From Blakeslea trispora (taxonomy: Eukaryota; Mucoromycota; Mucoromycetes; Mucorales; Choanephoraceae), in NCBI GenBank assembly GCA_025331445.1, contig JAIWNE010000012.1, positions 248,001 to 312,000 on the forward strand: a stretch of 64,000 bases of DNA, in the 5' to 3' direction. Below are positions 46,339 through 57,833 of this stretch, piece by piece (position 1 is the first letter of the stretch; every line of letters begins with the position of its first letter). The notes under the pieces are model-generated. The model did not search any database and was not told where the DNA came from. It was given only the letters and a program-made list of their open reading frames with translations. The position numbers and the translations under genes are program-made.

Positions 46339-47878
46339 ATGGGTATATTCGGTGATGAAATACAGAAAACTTCAATTTCACTCTATATAGGTAAAAGAAA
46401 GCATTTAGTTATTTTATGCAATCACGCTGATAGTGCTATTTCAGAGAAACTTTCCAATATGGAAGAAGTGGATTGGTACTTGTTACAACAGTTAACAGAA
46501 TCTATTCAAATGCAACAAAATGGACCGAGAGAGGCTGTGGAGACAGTCAGAAAGAAGCTTAAGCATAGTGGCACTCAACAGAAATTGCGCGTGTTAGAAG
46601 TAAGCCGAAAAAAAAAAGGATATGATCGATAAACTCCCAACTTATTCTCTCCCTTAAAAGGTACTCAAGTTATTGATGGAAAACAGCAATCAACAGTTTC
46701 ATCGTAAGTTTGAAAAAAAAAAAAAAATTTTTTTTTGAGTATAGATGATAAAAAGTTGGATGTATGACAAATAGGTCAATTTCTTGCCAATGAAAAGATG
46801 AAGGAGAGATTTGAATTGATTTTGACATCGCCTGTAAGTTGTTTTAGAAAACAAGAAAAGGGGGGGGGGCAGAAAGGATCTGATGTTGTTTATTAGACAG
46901 AGGATGCGGCTGTCAAAAAGGAACTTGTTTCACTTTTGGGTGCTTGGGCTGTAAAATACAAGAATGAGCCTGGTATGCGATCTCTTGGTGAACTTTATGC
47001 TTTGGGTAGAGGTGAACGTCGTGCAGTAAGTAAATAGTTTTTTTTTTTTTAAAAAGCTGGAAAGTAAACTTATAGATTTCTTTAAGCCTCCTCCTCGCCC
47101 AAAAGTAAACACAGCAGAGACAACATCATCCACTTCTCCACAAATAAGATCTCCCGTTACACCTAGAGCTATGGTAACATCACCTATTCCATCGCCTCCT
47201 CGTATCCGGTCTCCTTCACCTTCTAGAGAAGAAAGACGTCGATCTGTTCCTCCACCTGCTAAATCACCTACATCACCCAAGCCAACAAGACCTCGAAGCA
47301 ATAGCTCAGCAACACGCTCCAACAACCCACCTGGCACCACTCGTGTCTTCAACTTTGAAAAGGCCAAACCCAAGATTTTAGAAGAAATTGCTGTGGCCAA
47401 TAGCAACCTGAACAATCTAGTCAATGCATTGAAATTAATCAATACATCAGAAGACCGATGGGAAATTGAATTACAGCACGACAAGAAATTACAGGAATAC
47501 CATAGTAAATGTGAAGAATCAAAGAAGCGCATTGTACGTTATGCGCGCCTAGTAGAGAATGAGGAATGGATCGGTACTTTGTTGGCTACGAATGAAGAGC
47601 TCTTGAAAGCCTTGGATATGTATGACATCATGTTAGTAGGACAGATTCCTGCTGCCTGGCTTCAGAATCAGCAACAAGTGCCTTCTAGCCATCGGATTGA
47701 ATACAAGGAAGCTCCTAAAGCTATTCGTGCACCTCCACCACCTCCACCTAATAAACTTGCCTTAAAGCTTGAGGACATGCAAATATCGAAACGGCAAGAA
47801 GTAGAGGAAAATGATGATCCTTTTGCTGACCCTCCTACACCAGTTGAAGACGAGGAAAGACGAGGTTATCTGTATTAA
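46339..47878 (+). CDS. LSB5-like VHS/GAT protein, 427 aa
   Basis: Exons 46339-46599, 46661-46703, 46775-46833, 46897-47025 and 47087-47878. The N-terminal VHS domain (MGIFGDEIQKTSISLYI ... VLKLLMENSNQQFH ... LLGAWAVKYKNEPGM) and a GAT-like helical region (from IAVANSNLNNLVNAL, about 295) match yeast Lsb5, which links endocytosis to actin and ubiquitin. Between them is a Pro/Ser-rich linker. The C-terminus has a run of prolines (RAPPPPPPNK) that could bind SH3 domains, and DDPFADPP, an NPF/DPF-like EH/adaptor motif. The first exon contains an in-frame intron-like piece (46391-46408 or 46391-46433) that would be excised only with a frame change or as an 18-base intron, so I read through it. Confidence 0.82.
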
Positions 47879-49516
47879 GCTATTCAATTGCTCTTTACTA
47901 TTATTATTATTACTGTTTATTAAACGAGGTGTTCTATTTAGAACCGTCTTGCTATTTAGTGAAAAGAAAAGATGCATTTTTTCTCTATATGTTGGTTGTG
48001 ATAAAGCATTCAAATGATGTGTAAATGGAATTACCTTATGAGGGTGTCACAGAATAAAAAAAAAAAGAGAGAAGCTTTCCCTTTGTTTTATTTAGAGGTG
48101 CTCTGATAGATGCTCCAAGTGTAATAACGATGCAAACAATCTGATTCTGAAGAACACAACAGTTTAGAAGATGAGCTAAACCATCAGTGATTCGCATTCT
48201 TGTACGACAACCTGATCATATCGCAAAGAAATTAAATGAGGATAATTAAAGGAGAGCCTTACTTATTGTTCAGTAAAGAAGACTTGTAATTTCATTGTTC
48301 GAAAGATGCCTGTGTAAGAAATAGTGGTTTTGAAGCCAAAAAAAAAAAGGACACTGTCTAAAGAAGAAGCAGAATCAGTGGCAGTAGTTTATTTTAAACA
48401 AGTCAAAGACTTTTATTGTATGTTATCATTTCCCTGCATAAGATAATAGTAAAAAAGGGAGATATTGTAAATCTGGAACATCTTTCTTTTGTTACACTTG
48501 ATTAAATTTAGTCCTACTACTTTGACTTTATAAATTATGCTCAAGGTTAGCCATGTTGATCGATTTATTTCTTATTCAAAAAAGCCTGGTTTTCACTTTT
48601 GGGATTTACAATACAAACAAATTGACAACATTTGTCTTTGTACACTGTTTTGATTGTTTCAAATCTACACATGATTTATTGTGATTTTAGAATTTGTAAT
48701 TTATCTTTTTTAGAGAGGTTGATCTTTGGAGAATTCAATGGTAGATAATTTCAAAAAAGGTGCCTGTAGACACTAAACCTTGATAAATAAATGGCAATAG
48801 TTCATTTGATATTATTTGATGAAGCTTGAGAGAATCTATACTAAAAATAGAGAACAAGTACTTTTTTTCCTTTTTATCATCTTGGTTTACTACTGCCATA
48901 AACGATTTGTTGCTAAAACACGGTTGCTTTATAAGGCAGTTGAGTTTCATTCTGTCAAAGGATCATATGCTTATAATAAGAGCTAGTTTCTTTTTTTGAG
49001 TGTCCTTTTTTTTTTTTTTGCCTTCTAGCCTTTCCAGTGAACCAACTATTTTTTTTTTGAGCCACAAGTCAACTCATTTGGCTGTATTTTTCTTTAAAAA
49101 AAGAGAGAGAGAGAAAGATACAAATCAAGCTAAATGTAGCCATCAGTGATTATGCCAGATATAAGTGCCTATGTGTGTGTGTGTGTGTGTGTGTTGCCAT
49201 GTGCTATAAATGGATCTATCCATTGTTTAAAAGAAGAAATAACAAAAAAAAAAAAGAAAGAGAGAGAGGACATGTTAGAGAGCTACAAGAAAAGATTATT
49301 TTTAAGCATTTTTTAAACCCCGTAATTTCCTTTTTGGGTGTTTTACTATTTTTAAACTCAAGATACATTTGTTCATTCAACAATTACACACACATAATAT
49401 ACAAAAGAGAATGAAAAAAAAAAACTTTTTTTTTCTAACTCTCCCTTTTTTTTTTCTTTCTTTTTCTCTTTTTCTCTCTCTTTTCTTGTTTTACCCTGTT
49501 TCATTCATAGACCCAA
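47879..49516. other. gene-free stretch
   Basis: About 1.6 kb, AT-rich. Contains a GT microsatellite (49172-49194) and A/G and T runs. The minus-strand ORF near 48735-48950 has a plausible composition but no start context or homology I can support. No tRNA or repeat array was seen. Confidence 0.5.
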
Positions 49517-50828
49517 ATGGACATTGAAGTCAACAAAGATACACCAATCAAAAGTTGGTGGAAAAAAGTAACACATAATGCAAACACTCTGAAGCCTACT
49601 CAAAAACAAGGTAAAAAAGAAGAACATCATGAAAAGAATGTATTGTAATTTATACATGTATATTAGACGATCAAATATTCGGGGTTCCACTAGAAGAAAG
49701 TTTACGATGTGCTCGTGCTGCTATTGCTTATGTTGACAATGACATTCAATATGTTGGGTTTATACCTGTGATTGTAGCCAAATGTGGTTCTTTTCTTAAG
49801 GATCAAGGTTAGATTTGGATATAGAAAGGAGTTGGAGAGAGGGAGGAGATGATTGATTGTGTTTCTATTAGGTTTATATACTGAGGGTGTATTTCGCATG
49901 AGCGGCAGGTAAAAAAAAAAAAATAAAGAGAAATAAACTTGAACAAAAGAGAGATATTGATCCTTCACTTCTCCCCCTTTAAAATAGTGCAAAACGAATT
50001 GGCCAGCTTCAACAGATGTTTAATAGTTCACCAGATTATGGAAGGCAATTGGATTGGAAAGGATATTCAGTACATGATGCTGCTAGTGTGCTCCGTCGAT
50101 TTCTCAACTATTTACCTGAACCTGTGATTGTACATGAGCTCTATCAGCCCTTTCGTGATGTGGTTTCATCTGATACTACAGAGTCAGAAAAGGTTGCTCA
50201 GTTTCAAGGCTTGATTGAACAACTGCCTGAACACCATCAATATCTCTTATTTTATCTGCTTGATCTCTTGTCCTTGTTCAGCCAAAGTATGCAGATCACC
50301 AAGATGGATTCATTCAATCTGGCTTCTGTCTTTACACCAGGCATCTTGCTGAATCCCGAACACGCCATGATACCAGCTCAGTACAAGAGCTCACAAAAAG
50401 TAGTCCAATTCCTAATTGAGCATCAACATTGTTTCAAGATGCCCCGTTCTTCGTGGTTTACTGTGCTGAGTCAAAAGGAACAAGTGGAAGTAGTAGAGAC
50501 GAAACCATCTGTGGTACCTACCACATCTGTATCAACACCACCAGCAACCACACCCACTCCACCACCACCTCACAGACATAATAGTCAGCCTAATCATTAC
50601 CATACCTTTCATACGCATCATAATCCTATTTCCAATCAATCACATACCAGACCACATGCTTCCAAAGTAGAATTATCAGAAGCATTTAATGCGTCCACAG
50701 CTAAAGATCAAAGAATCAAGCGAGCCAAGACGATGCCTTCAAGGAGATCAAGATATGGACCTAATGATCCTTTACAGATTGTTCAATTGAACAAGTCAGC
50801 GATTGAAACAGGGCAAAATAAAGTGTAG
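49517..50828 (+). CDS. RhoGAP protein, Sac7/Bag7-like, 370 aa
   Basis: Exons 49517-49610, 49667-49807, 49872-49908 and 49988-50828. The RhoGAP domain starts IFGVPLEESLRCA, has the arginine finger in LYTEGVFRMSGSAKRIGQL, and continues with SVLRRFLNYLPEPVI and MDSFNLASVFTPGILLN. It accelerates GTP hydrolysis by Rho1-class GTPases in cell-wall and actin control. The IFGVPLEESL form matches the fungal Sac7/Bag7 group. The C-terminal 130 residues are Pro/His/Ser-rich (TPTPPPPHRHNSQPNHYHTFH) and probably disordered, and they hold basic patches (RIKRAKTMPSRRSR). The second intron uses a GTTAG donor. Confidence 0.9.
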
Positions 50829-51910
50829 TTATCTCTTGTTGGATTATTGTAGAAACGAAAAGAAAGACGTCATCTATCTCTTTTCATATATATTTTCCCT
50901 TTAAAATCCAGAGAGACTGGATTCCAATGTGTGGTATTGTGCTTTATTCAATCAAACAGGGGGGGGGGGGGGGAAGAGAGAATTAGCAAGTGATTTTGTA
51001 TATAAAACAAAGTGAATGCTCATACAAACTGTGGCTTGAATGTGTTGCACAGTCATTGGTTCTTTATAAAGAGTCTTGAGAAAGGACGTTTATGGCAAGG
51101 TGCTTCTTACATATACCTATTCAGCCCAACTCAATCAATGGCTATTGCAACAATACTCTGGAAATTCAATAAAGCAGTATCCTCTTTTATGAGGTTTGAT
51201 TCTGACAAGCTTGACCTTTGGCCAAAAACATGTTTTCTTATTCTTCTTTTCTAAACATGATAGTTTGCAGTACTAAAATGGTAAAACAGAGCTATACTAT
51301 TGACGATTGAGGCAAAGCCTAGTGAAAGGATTTTGTGCAAGCAGTTTTGATGTCTGGTTAAAGGTCACGCGAAAAGAGAGATAATGAAGAAGACGAAGTC
51401 CTCAAGATTTAATGTATAAAGAATAGAATTGTATTCCTTGGTCACTTTACGAATTGACAACAAGACAAGTCAAGAGTGTACATGTCATTTTTTTTTAGTT
51501 AGTTTTTGGCCGGCATTAATTAGAGATAAAGTAGAATGGTCTATATCCTATAAGAGAGAGAATCACTTGAAAAAAGAGAAAAAAAACCCCCCGTTTTCTA
51601 CCGCAAACAAACTATGAGTCGAAATAATGGGTGAGTGGATCATCATAATATATTCCTGGCTATGCGTCTAGATACATAGTCAAAAATTCAATATGTTTAC
51701 ATATCAATAATGTTGATATGCAAATCTATTTTTCATATTCATCATCATCTATCCAGTAGAGATCCAGTTTATTCAACATTTAACAACTCTTGCCACCAGG
51801 ATGTATCAGTTGTACAGAATACCAGTCAAATCTTAGTCCAGATTTTGCATCTACCTTTACTGACTTGAACGAGCAATCAAGCATATCTACTTCAATTAAT
51901 AGGTTGTTTT
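50829..51910. other. gene-free stretch
   Basis: Downstream of the RhoGAP gene and of the transposase relic. Contains a run of about 14 G (50961-50974) and A/T-rich sequence. No coding region was recognised. Confidence 0.45.
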
Positions 51911-52220
51911 TCAGTTGTCTGCATTCTCTATATGTTCAAAATGAATGCATAGATTATTCAGTAGAGGTAACGCAGGCAAAAGAAAAAAAAATGAATCGCT
52001 GTCAACACATTTGTGGTCTCTAATATTTGAGACATCAATTGTTATCTTAAAAGGAGAAAAGTCTTTCATACATTGAAGAAATTGAATGACAGGAACGGAT
52101 TTATTGTCGAAAAAAAAAAGAAAGCTACAGGATATCCCTGTACCAGAGGTTGAATGGCGAATAACTATTGTGTAAAGAATGCCATGCTCAACATGCCCTC
52201 TTCTTATGAACAAGATTCAG
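51911..52220 (-). pseudogene. Mutator-like transposase core, relic
   Basis: A minus-strand frame encodes YTIVIRHSTSGTGI, then PVIQFLQCMKDFSPFKITIDVSN. This fits the catalytic-core beginning of MULE transposases (an LYTLIVRxxxTGxGxP-type strand, then xPVxxFLxWLK and a hydrophobic strand ending in the second Asp). It sits downstream of the zinc-finger ORF on the same strand but in a different frame, and ends in stops. It holds poly-T runs that may have caused the shifts. The rest of the core cannot be followed, so the transposase is broken. Confidence 0.5.
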
Positions 52221-52345
52221 TTCCGTTCTTGCCACAAGCCAAGTTGCCAGCTTAACATGAAGTAAGGTAGGGTTTGATAAGAGCGAGTCCCACTTAAACT
52301 TGCAAAGCCAAAACTGCACAGACTCAAAACACATTTTCATAAAAG

Positions 52346-52945
52346 CTAATGCTTAGCCTTTTCAATACGTCTGAAAATGTTATATACATCATTGCGATGA
52401 ACAAACTGATCTCTATGCATGGAAGCAGAAGAAGACACAGCAGCAAGCTCAGTAAAATGTTTGTTTAGAGCTACACGAATCTCTTTCCTGTCCTGTCCCC
52501 CACGGAGACGTTCCTCAATCTCAAGCTGGACAGCTGCTGAAAGAGGAAGGTATTTCACATCATCCGCACTGCCAGGCACATGGTTATGATGACCCTTATA
52601 TTGGATGCTGACAGTGGTAGGGTCTTTGATGAAGCAAGTTACTTCCAGTGAGCCGGAACATCCAATCTTCTTTGAAGCTCGCTGGACTGGTCTAATGGCA
52701 CCACTGCCGGGTCTCTTTTTGTAGCTTCCATAGCGATGGCAGCGGTAGTATCTTGTCCAAAGCTTGTCGGTTTTAGGCCGGTACTTGTTGGTGGGGCTGT
52801 TGCCGTAATGCAATTGTTGGTGAAAGAGCCACTTAATACCCCGAATCTCGGGCTCGCGCTGAATAAATGCTTCGTATTCAGAAACTGACATGGTGATTCG
52901 GTTAGTTTCTATAGGAGCATAGGTGTGGAGGAGAAGTGAGGACAT
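52346..52945 (-). pseudogene. zinc-finger N-terminal domain of a Mutator-like transposase, 199 aa
   Basis: The open frame has a WRKY/GCM1- or FAR1-type zinc knuckle with Cys69 (YYRCHRYG), Cys96 (KKIGCSGSLEV) and the HxH pair at 120-122 (KGHHNHVPGS), the pattern of MULE transposase DNA-binding N-termini. It ends RRIEKAKH followed by TAG. About 130 bases further on the same strand lies the catalytic-core relic. The domain may once have been fused with the core, so I call this a relic; it could alternatively be a domesticated stand-alone DNA-binding protein, because this half is intact with no stops. It has a start at 52945 and a second Met at residue 19. Confidence 0.62.
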
Positions 52946-53981
52946 TCTAGGTGAAAATGGATAGATAAGTGGAGAGAAAGTTGTAAAAGGTTTTTAGAAG
53001 AAAAAAAAAAAAAGAGGTGATCACCAAATCCAGAGCTAAGCCTCTTTATCTTGGGGAAGTATACCAGTTTTTAAGCATTACTTGGGGAAATATACCAGTT
53101 TCCAAACGCCACCTGAAAAAGTATACTTGGGGAAGTATACCAGTTTTTAAACACCACTTGGGGAAGTATACTAGTTTTCAAACACCTCTCATTCGGTTCT
53201 GAATGTGTGTTACTTTAAATTATAGAGGAGTAAGCTGGCGGCATAAAATGTAAGAAGCTGGTTCTAGAGATAAACCTCTATTCTCCATCGTTTCTGTTCT
53301 AATAGAATGGACCATCTCATGTAAACAACTTTTTTTTTGGGAACCAAAGAGGATGTAAACATGTGTTTATCTGGTAATGCAAAATCATTGGAACAAGTTG
53401 TTTTCAGTCTCTTTCAAAGGATCATCATGACTTGTTCTTGAGGCTTCCCTTATCTGTAAGGCGCATAGACAATCAAAACTTAAATGGCTACTGTTCTTTT
53501 CTTGAACAAAAAATGAGAAGAGAAAGCAAAAGAAATTTCTGTATACCAGGGGAAAAGGGGGGGACATTATGCATTTTTCTTTTGTTTGTGCATAAAACTT
53601 TTGTCAATCTCGAATTGTTCATCATGTCGCGTCCAAAATTTCAAACTCCACGAAAAAGATTGATTTGGCGCGCTTTTTTTTTTTGGTTTGCTAAAATAAA
53701 ATAAAAGGCATACTATTTCTTGGCCCAATGACACATAGACATACCTCCTTCTTTTCTTTCCTTAGTAAAGCTTACTAAAATACGCTATAGATATATTGGA
53801 ATAATGCACAATGTAAAAAAAAAGAAAGAAAGAAAGAATCACTTAAAAAGAAAGGGAACAAAAAGACACCAATATGATATTTCCAAAACTCAGCTTATTT
53901 TTTTTTTCTGTTGTTTTTTCATTTTATATTGTTTTTCTTTATAAAAAGCAAGAGAGAGAGAACAAAAAAGGGACACACATA
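52946..53981. other. intergenic stretch with a 31-bp minisatellite
   Basis: Lies between the divergent transposase relic and the ARM-repeat gene. Contains the tandem repeat at 53050-53187 (separate entry). The ORFs here are low complexity or generated by the repeat. No other gene was recognised. Confidence 0.45.
53050..53187 (+). repeat. 31-bp tandem repeat, four copies
   Basis: Copies start at 53050, 53081, 53126 and 53157, each 31 bases of the form CTTGGGGAAGTATACCAGTT plus a TTTAAACACCA-like end. A 14-base partial unit (53112-53125) lies between copies 2 and 3. Copies 3 and 4 differ at few sites, while copy 2 has more changes. GTATAC, a palindrome, recurs in three copies. It lies 105 bases upstream of the start of the transposase relic. 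Confidence 0.88.
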
Positions 53982-56147
53982 ATGGTCATAAGCGAGTTTG
54001 AGCCTGATGATATTTTTAAAGAGTTGAACCAGAAATTCGCCAATGTCTCGTTAGATCGAAGTGATGATCAAGGTCAGCAAGAGATCTTGTTTGATCAGGT
54101 AAAGAAAAAAAAAAAAGACACAAAAAAATAGCCTTTTTTTTTATGTTACTCATATTGTCTTGACTTACTAAGCTATCTGAATACCGAGATACACTCGAGT
54201 ATTCTTCTGAATATCATCAGTGTTATTATGCTATGAAGAATATTCGACGTTACTTAACACAAAGCGTTTCTTTGGAACGTATTCAACATGTCTTTGATCT
54301 TGATCTACAAGATCGTTTTCGAACCATCCTAGAAACACCCGGTTATGATGAGTTGAAAGTAAGAAAAAGGGAAATCATTAGTTTGCTATTTGAGCTTACT
54401 TTTTTTTTATAGTATGAAACAGCATGGACGATTACTAATTTGGCTGTAAATGAATATGTGTATATGTATGTATGTGTGCAAATATTGACTTTATTATCAT
54501 CATCATAGTATGGATCCACAGAACATGCAGCTCAATTGATTGATACAGGTGTGATTGATGCATTGATTTATTGTTTTCGATCGACCGAAAACTATCGTGT
54601 CAAATCACAAGTAAGTTGACTTTTAAAATAACCAAAATAAATAAAATAACACTTTATTAGACAGCATGGGCTTTAGCCAACATATCGATTGAATCACCAA
54701 GATATCGTGAATCAATGGCTCATGACAATCTTATTGGAGATATTGCACAAGCATTGTCTGACAAGTGTCACATGATTGCCACTAAGCTTCAATCGGCTAT
54801 CAATCAAGATAGAATCAGCCAAGATGATCAAGGCCAGATTATCTGTCATAGTAAGCCTGATGCAGAAGATATCAAGGATCTGACTTGGTCTCTGGCTAAT
54901 GTCTGTCGAGGTGGATTTCGAACAGTGGAGCATTGGGAACAATACTTGATTGCCTTTCAAGCATTTTCCCAATGTATTAACTTTGAAAATCGGGATATTT
55001 GGTCCGAAGCATGGTAACAAAGTGATATTGGAACTATAGAAAAAAAAAAGAAAAACTGACCTATTTTCTACAAGTTGGGGATTGTCTAGAATATTCAGTA
55101 ACATGTACGATTATACACCTTTTTATCAATCACTTGAATTAGATCCCACCCTATGCCCTCGTTTGGTTCATTTGTTAAGGTAACGAAATAACGAACAATA
55201 ACCCAACTGAATGGACACTTTAATAACCAAAATATTGGAGAAACCAGGAGTCAACCAGTGGATGCTGTTTTACCTATTTTGCAGACCATCAGTAACTTTT
55301 CTTCTGGTCCTAATGATTTTGTTGAAATCTTGTTATCGGCTGATTTATTGAGCAATGTCTGGTGGTACCTTAGTCCAGATACACCTCATCAATTACGTCG
55401 TAATGCCATGCTGACGGTATCTAATTTGGCTGCAGGCCATGAAGATATCGTCTTTAAAGTCGTCTCTAACGAGAACTGTATGAAGTATGTCATGGCCCAT
55501 CTCCAGATACCTGGTCATCGATACCATCCTCATGCCCATCAATGGCGTGCTTCGTCTAATGCCACTATTCCTGAGTCTATAGAAGAATGGCGTATTGTGA
55601 AAGAAGCCATGTGGGTTCTTTCGAATACCTGTACATTGGCCGATGCTGACACTATATTGTAAGTTTCTTTATGTTTGTATGATGGATTGAATCTAATGCT
55701 CTCTTGAAAAAAAGTATGCTATTACACGAACATACCAATCTAATCTATGATTTGGCTAATTTACTTCATTACCCTGCTTTACCTGAACCTATCTGTCTCA
55801 AGATCGTGGGTGTCCTGTTATGCCTTGTCAACCGAACCAATCAAACATCAGGCCTTCATCAAGAAGAAGGCACCAATACCTATGCAGAACAAATCATTCA
55901 AGAAGGTGTGATGCCTGAATTGAATTTCTTGTGTCGAGAGTTAGGATCGCATGAGCTAAGTGCCCAAACAGAATTGCTTCATACAGCTCTTTTGAGCAGC
56001 ACAGCTAAAGTGCAGGCCGATGCCTTTGGATTACCTCGTCAAGGCCTGTCTCTACCAGGCACAGATGTTCGACGTATTGTTCACGGTTTTGAGGATGGCG
56101 ATGTTCGATTGATTGAGCATGCTTTCAATTATGTCAAAATTGACTAA
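53982..56147 (+). CDS. divergent importin-alpha-like ARM-repeat protein, 427 aa
   Basis: Exons 53982-54098, 54173-54358, 54413-54445, 54509-54610, 54661-55013, 55075-55179, 55248-55658 and 55715-56147. Armadillo-like repeats are recognised by YETAWTITNLAYGSTEHAAQLI, TAWALANISIESPRYR, LTWSLANVCRG, EACWGLSRIFSNM and AMWVLSNTCT. The WxxxNxx pattern is that used by importin-alpha to hold nuclear localisation signals. The N-terminus lacks an obvious basic IBB domain and is instead acidic (FEPDDIFKELNQ). It might therefore act without importin-beta, or be a karyopherin-alpha relative with another role. The last acceptor (GAAAAAAAG) is weak. The start at 53982 was chosen over an upstream in-frame ATG (53874) that translates a hydrophobic leader. 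Confidence 0.75.
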
Positions 56148-56186
56148 ACTTGTAATAATGATCATTGTTCCTTTATTTATTTATCT

Positions 56187-57414
56187 TTACTGTTTGTTTT
56201 TTCGGGCCGACTTCTTTTTGCCCTTGACTGCCTCTATCACGTGAGGGGGGAGGGGATCCTTGAGGAGTTGATGGGTTGCCCGAGGTACCCAGTTAGACTT
56301 AAAGACGGTATATTTCTTTTCTTCTTGCCAGACTTGACCTGTCACTTGATCAATCAGGGGAATATTGGCCAATAGTTTCTGATACAGTCTTCGTTTCTGT
56401 CGTTCAGTATAAGGTATAGGTGGAGCCAAAGGAGGTGTAGGCTCTATCCATTCTACCAAGGTCTGTCTCTTTTGATAGCTATAAGGTGAGTCTATTAAGG
56501 GTTGTTGGCGTATGTAACTTGAAGGTGGTACAGAGGCTGCATGAGGAGATAGATGATGCGAGAGGGGATCAAAGAAGGCATGGGCTACAGGACCATAAAG
56601 AGCCTGCCATCGAGGTCCCCCTGTCAACTGATAGGCACAGGAAAGTGGATGGTCTAGGGGGGCACCTGCTTTTGATTCTAATTCGATCAGGATCTCAAGA
56701 GGTAAAGGCACTCTTAGGCGTGTGAGTAGCATGGATCGATGCTGCCATAACAAGTTGGCTTTTCTACCGGGATGTAATGGTTTGAATTCAGGTTCAGGTA
56801 GTGTGGGTTCCAAGGCCTTATTCAGATCATGTAGAACCAAGGCACGTAAAGGAGGACAGAGAGGAGGAGGAGGCGCTGTACGAGGTACATGAGGCACCAG
56901 TGGTTCAGGTTTGGATGGCTGTTGTCCATGCAAATAAGGCTATAAGAAAAATAGAAAGAGAGAAAGAATCAGAACAGAGGAATTCAAGATGTGTAGTTCT
57001 TACATAGAGTAACATGTGTCTTGTCTTGCCTGATCGACCATAAGTATCCCCCAAGATCTTGAGTGCATCTTTTTGATGACCTCGATTGGCTTTTTCTAAT
57101 CGGTGAAGCGACTGTTTTTCTTTTATAAGTGATCATAAGAAATGAATCTTGTTTAGAAGAGAATGGCTTACCTTTCTTGCTTCTCTAATCTTGGATTTCA
57201 CTCGATGGAGATCTTGACAGCCTTTGTAATCTTGAAATCCTTGGCGTGTTTTCTGTTGAATAAATAGCCTACATAAAGAATAAGACTGAGACAGAAGCAA
57301 CATAAAGATGGAATCTGTTTACCTTGTTCTGTCATCGAGAAATAGGCTGGATTCTGATAACAAGCGTTTATAGAGTGATTTAATGTAAATAGCATGGTTA
57401 GGAGAAAATGTCAT
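56187..57414 (-). CDS. LYR-motif protein with a long proline-rich extension, 349 aa
   Basis: Exons 57414-57323, 57268-57172, 57111-57004 and 56939-56187. The start MTFSPNHAIYIKSLYKRLLSESS contains an LYK/LYR-type motif, and the region to about residue 60 (RLFIQQKTRQGFQDY ... HRVKSKIREARK) is a three-helix LYR domain that usually binds acyl-carrier protein in mitochondria. After residue 63 come a helical part (SLHRLEKANRGHQKDALKILG) and a large Pro/His-rich C-terminal region with a conserved-looking core (PGRKANLLWQHRSMLLTRLRVPLP). The tail ends in KGKKKSARKNKQ. LYR proteins are normally 80 to 150 aa, so the extra 250 residues are unusual; it may be a fungal-specific factor of respiratory-chain assembly or mitochondrial translation. 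Confidence 0.7.
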
Positions 57415-57833
57415 TCTGTAACCGGAAAAACAATAAAGTGCATTTATTTTCAAGCAATTTTTTTTTTCGAGGATACTATGCCACTGCTTTTTAGTGTTAA
57501 ACCAATCAAATGGCTACAATAGAGTGAAACGCATAAACAGATAGAAATAAAGGATAGCCTCGAAATAAGCGATATCATGTGAAGCCAAGGTAATTACACA
57601 CTCTGATACACAAAAGGGCAGACTTTGATCTAATCCTTAGTATCACTAAAAAAGGAGGGAGGATAATCATTCACAGTGATCGAAAAAAAAACAAAGCCTG
57701 ACCTCAAAAACAAAAGAAACACCCGACATGTGACAAATTCGCTGTAGGTCATCATTGCAGCATTTCTTCACTTTTTTTTCTCTTTTCAATTTTATTATTT
57801 TTGCTCTCTTTTTTCTTCTTCTTATTTAATAAC
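57415..57833. promoter_or_regulatory. divergent promoter region of the LYR gene and RAB18
   Basis: 419 bases with poly-T/C tracts ahead of each start codon. The 60 bases before the RAB18 start are almost pure pyrimidine and T. No specific site was recognised. Confidence 0.45.

Noticed and set aside
46930..47532. 200-codon minus-strand ORF in the LSB5-like gene
   Set aside because: Antisense shadow of a Pro/Ser-rich exon.
48735..48950. 71-codon minus-strand ORF
   Set aside because: Composition is plausible but there is no start context, no neighbouring exon and no recognised family.
50961..50974. Run of about 14 G as a structural element
   Set aside because: A single homopolymer with no flanking G tracts for a quadruplex; length may also be inaccurate.
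53017..53202. 61-codon ORF with repeated YTWGSIPVF-like units
   Set aside because: It is a translation of the 31-bp minisatellite.
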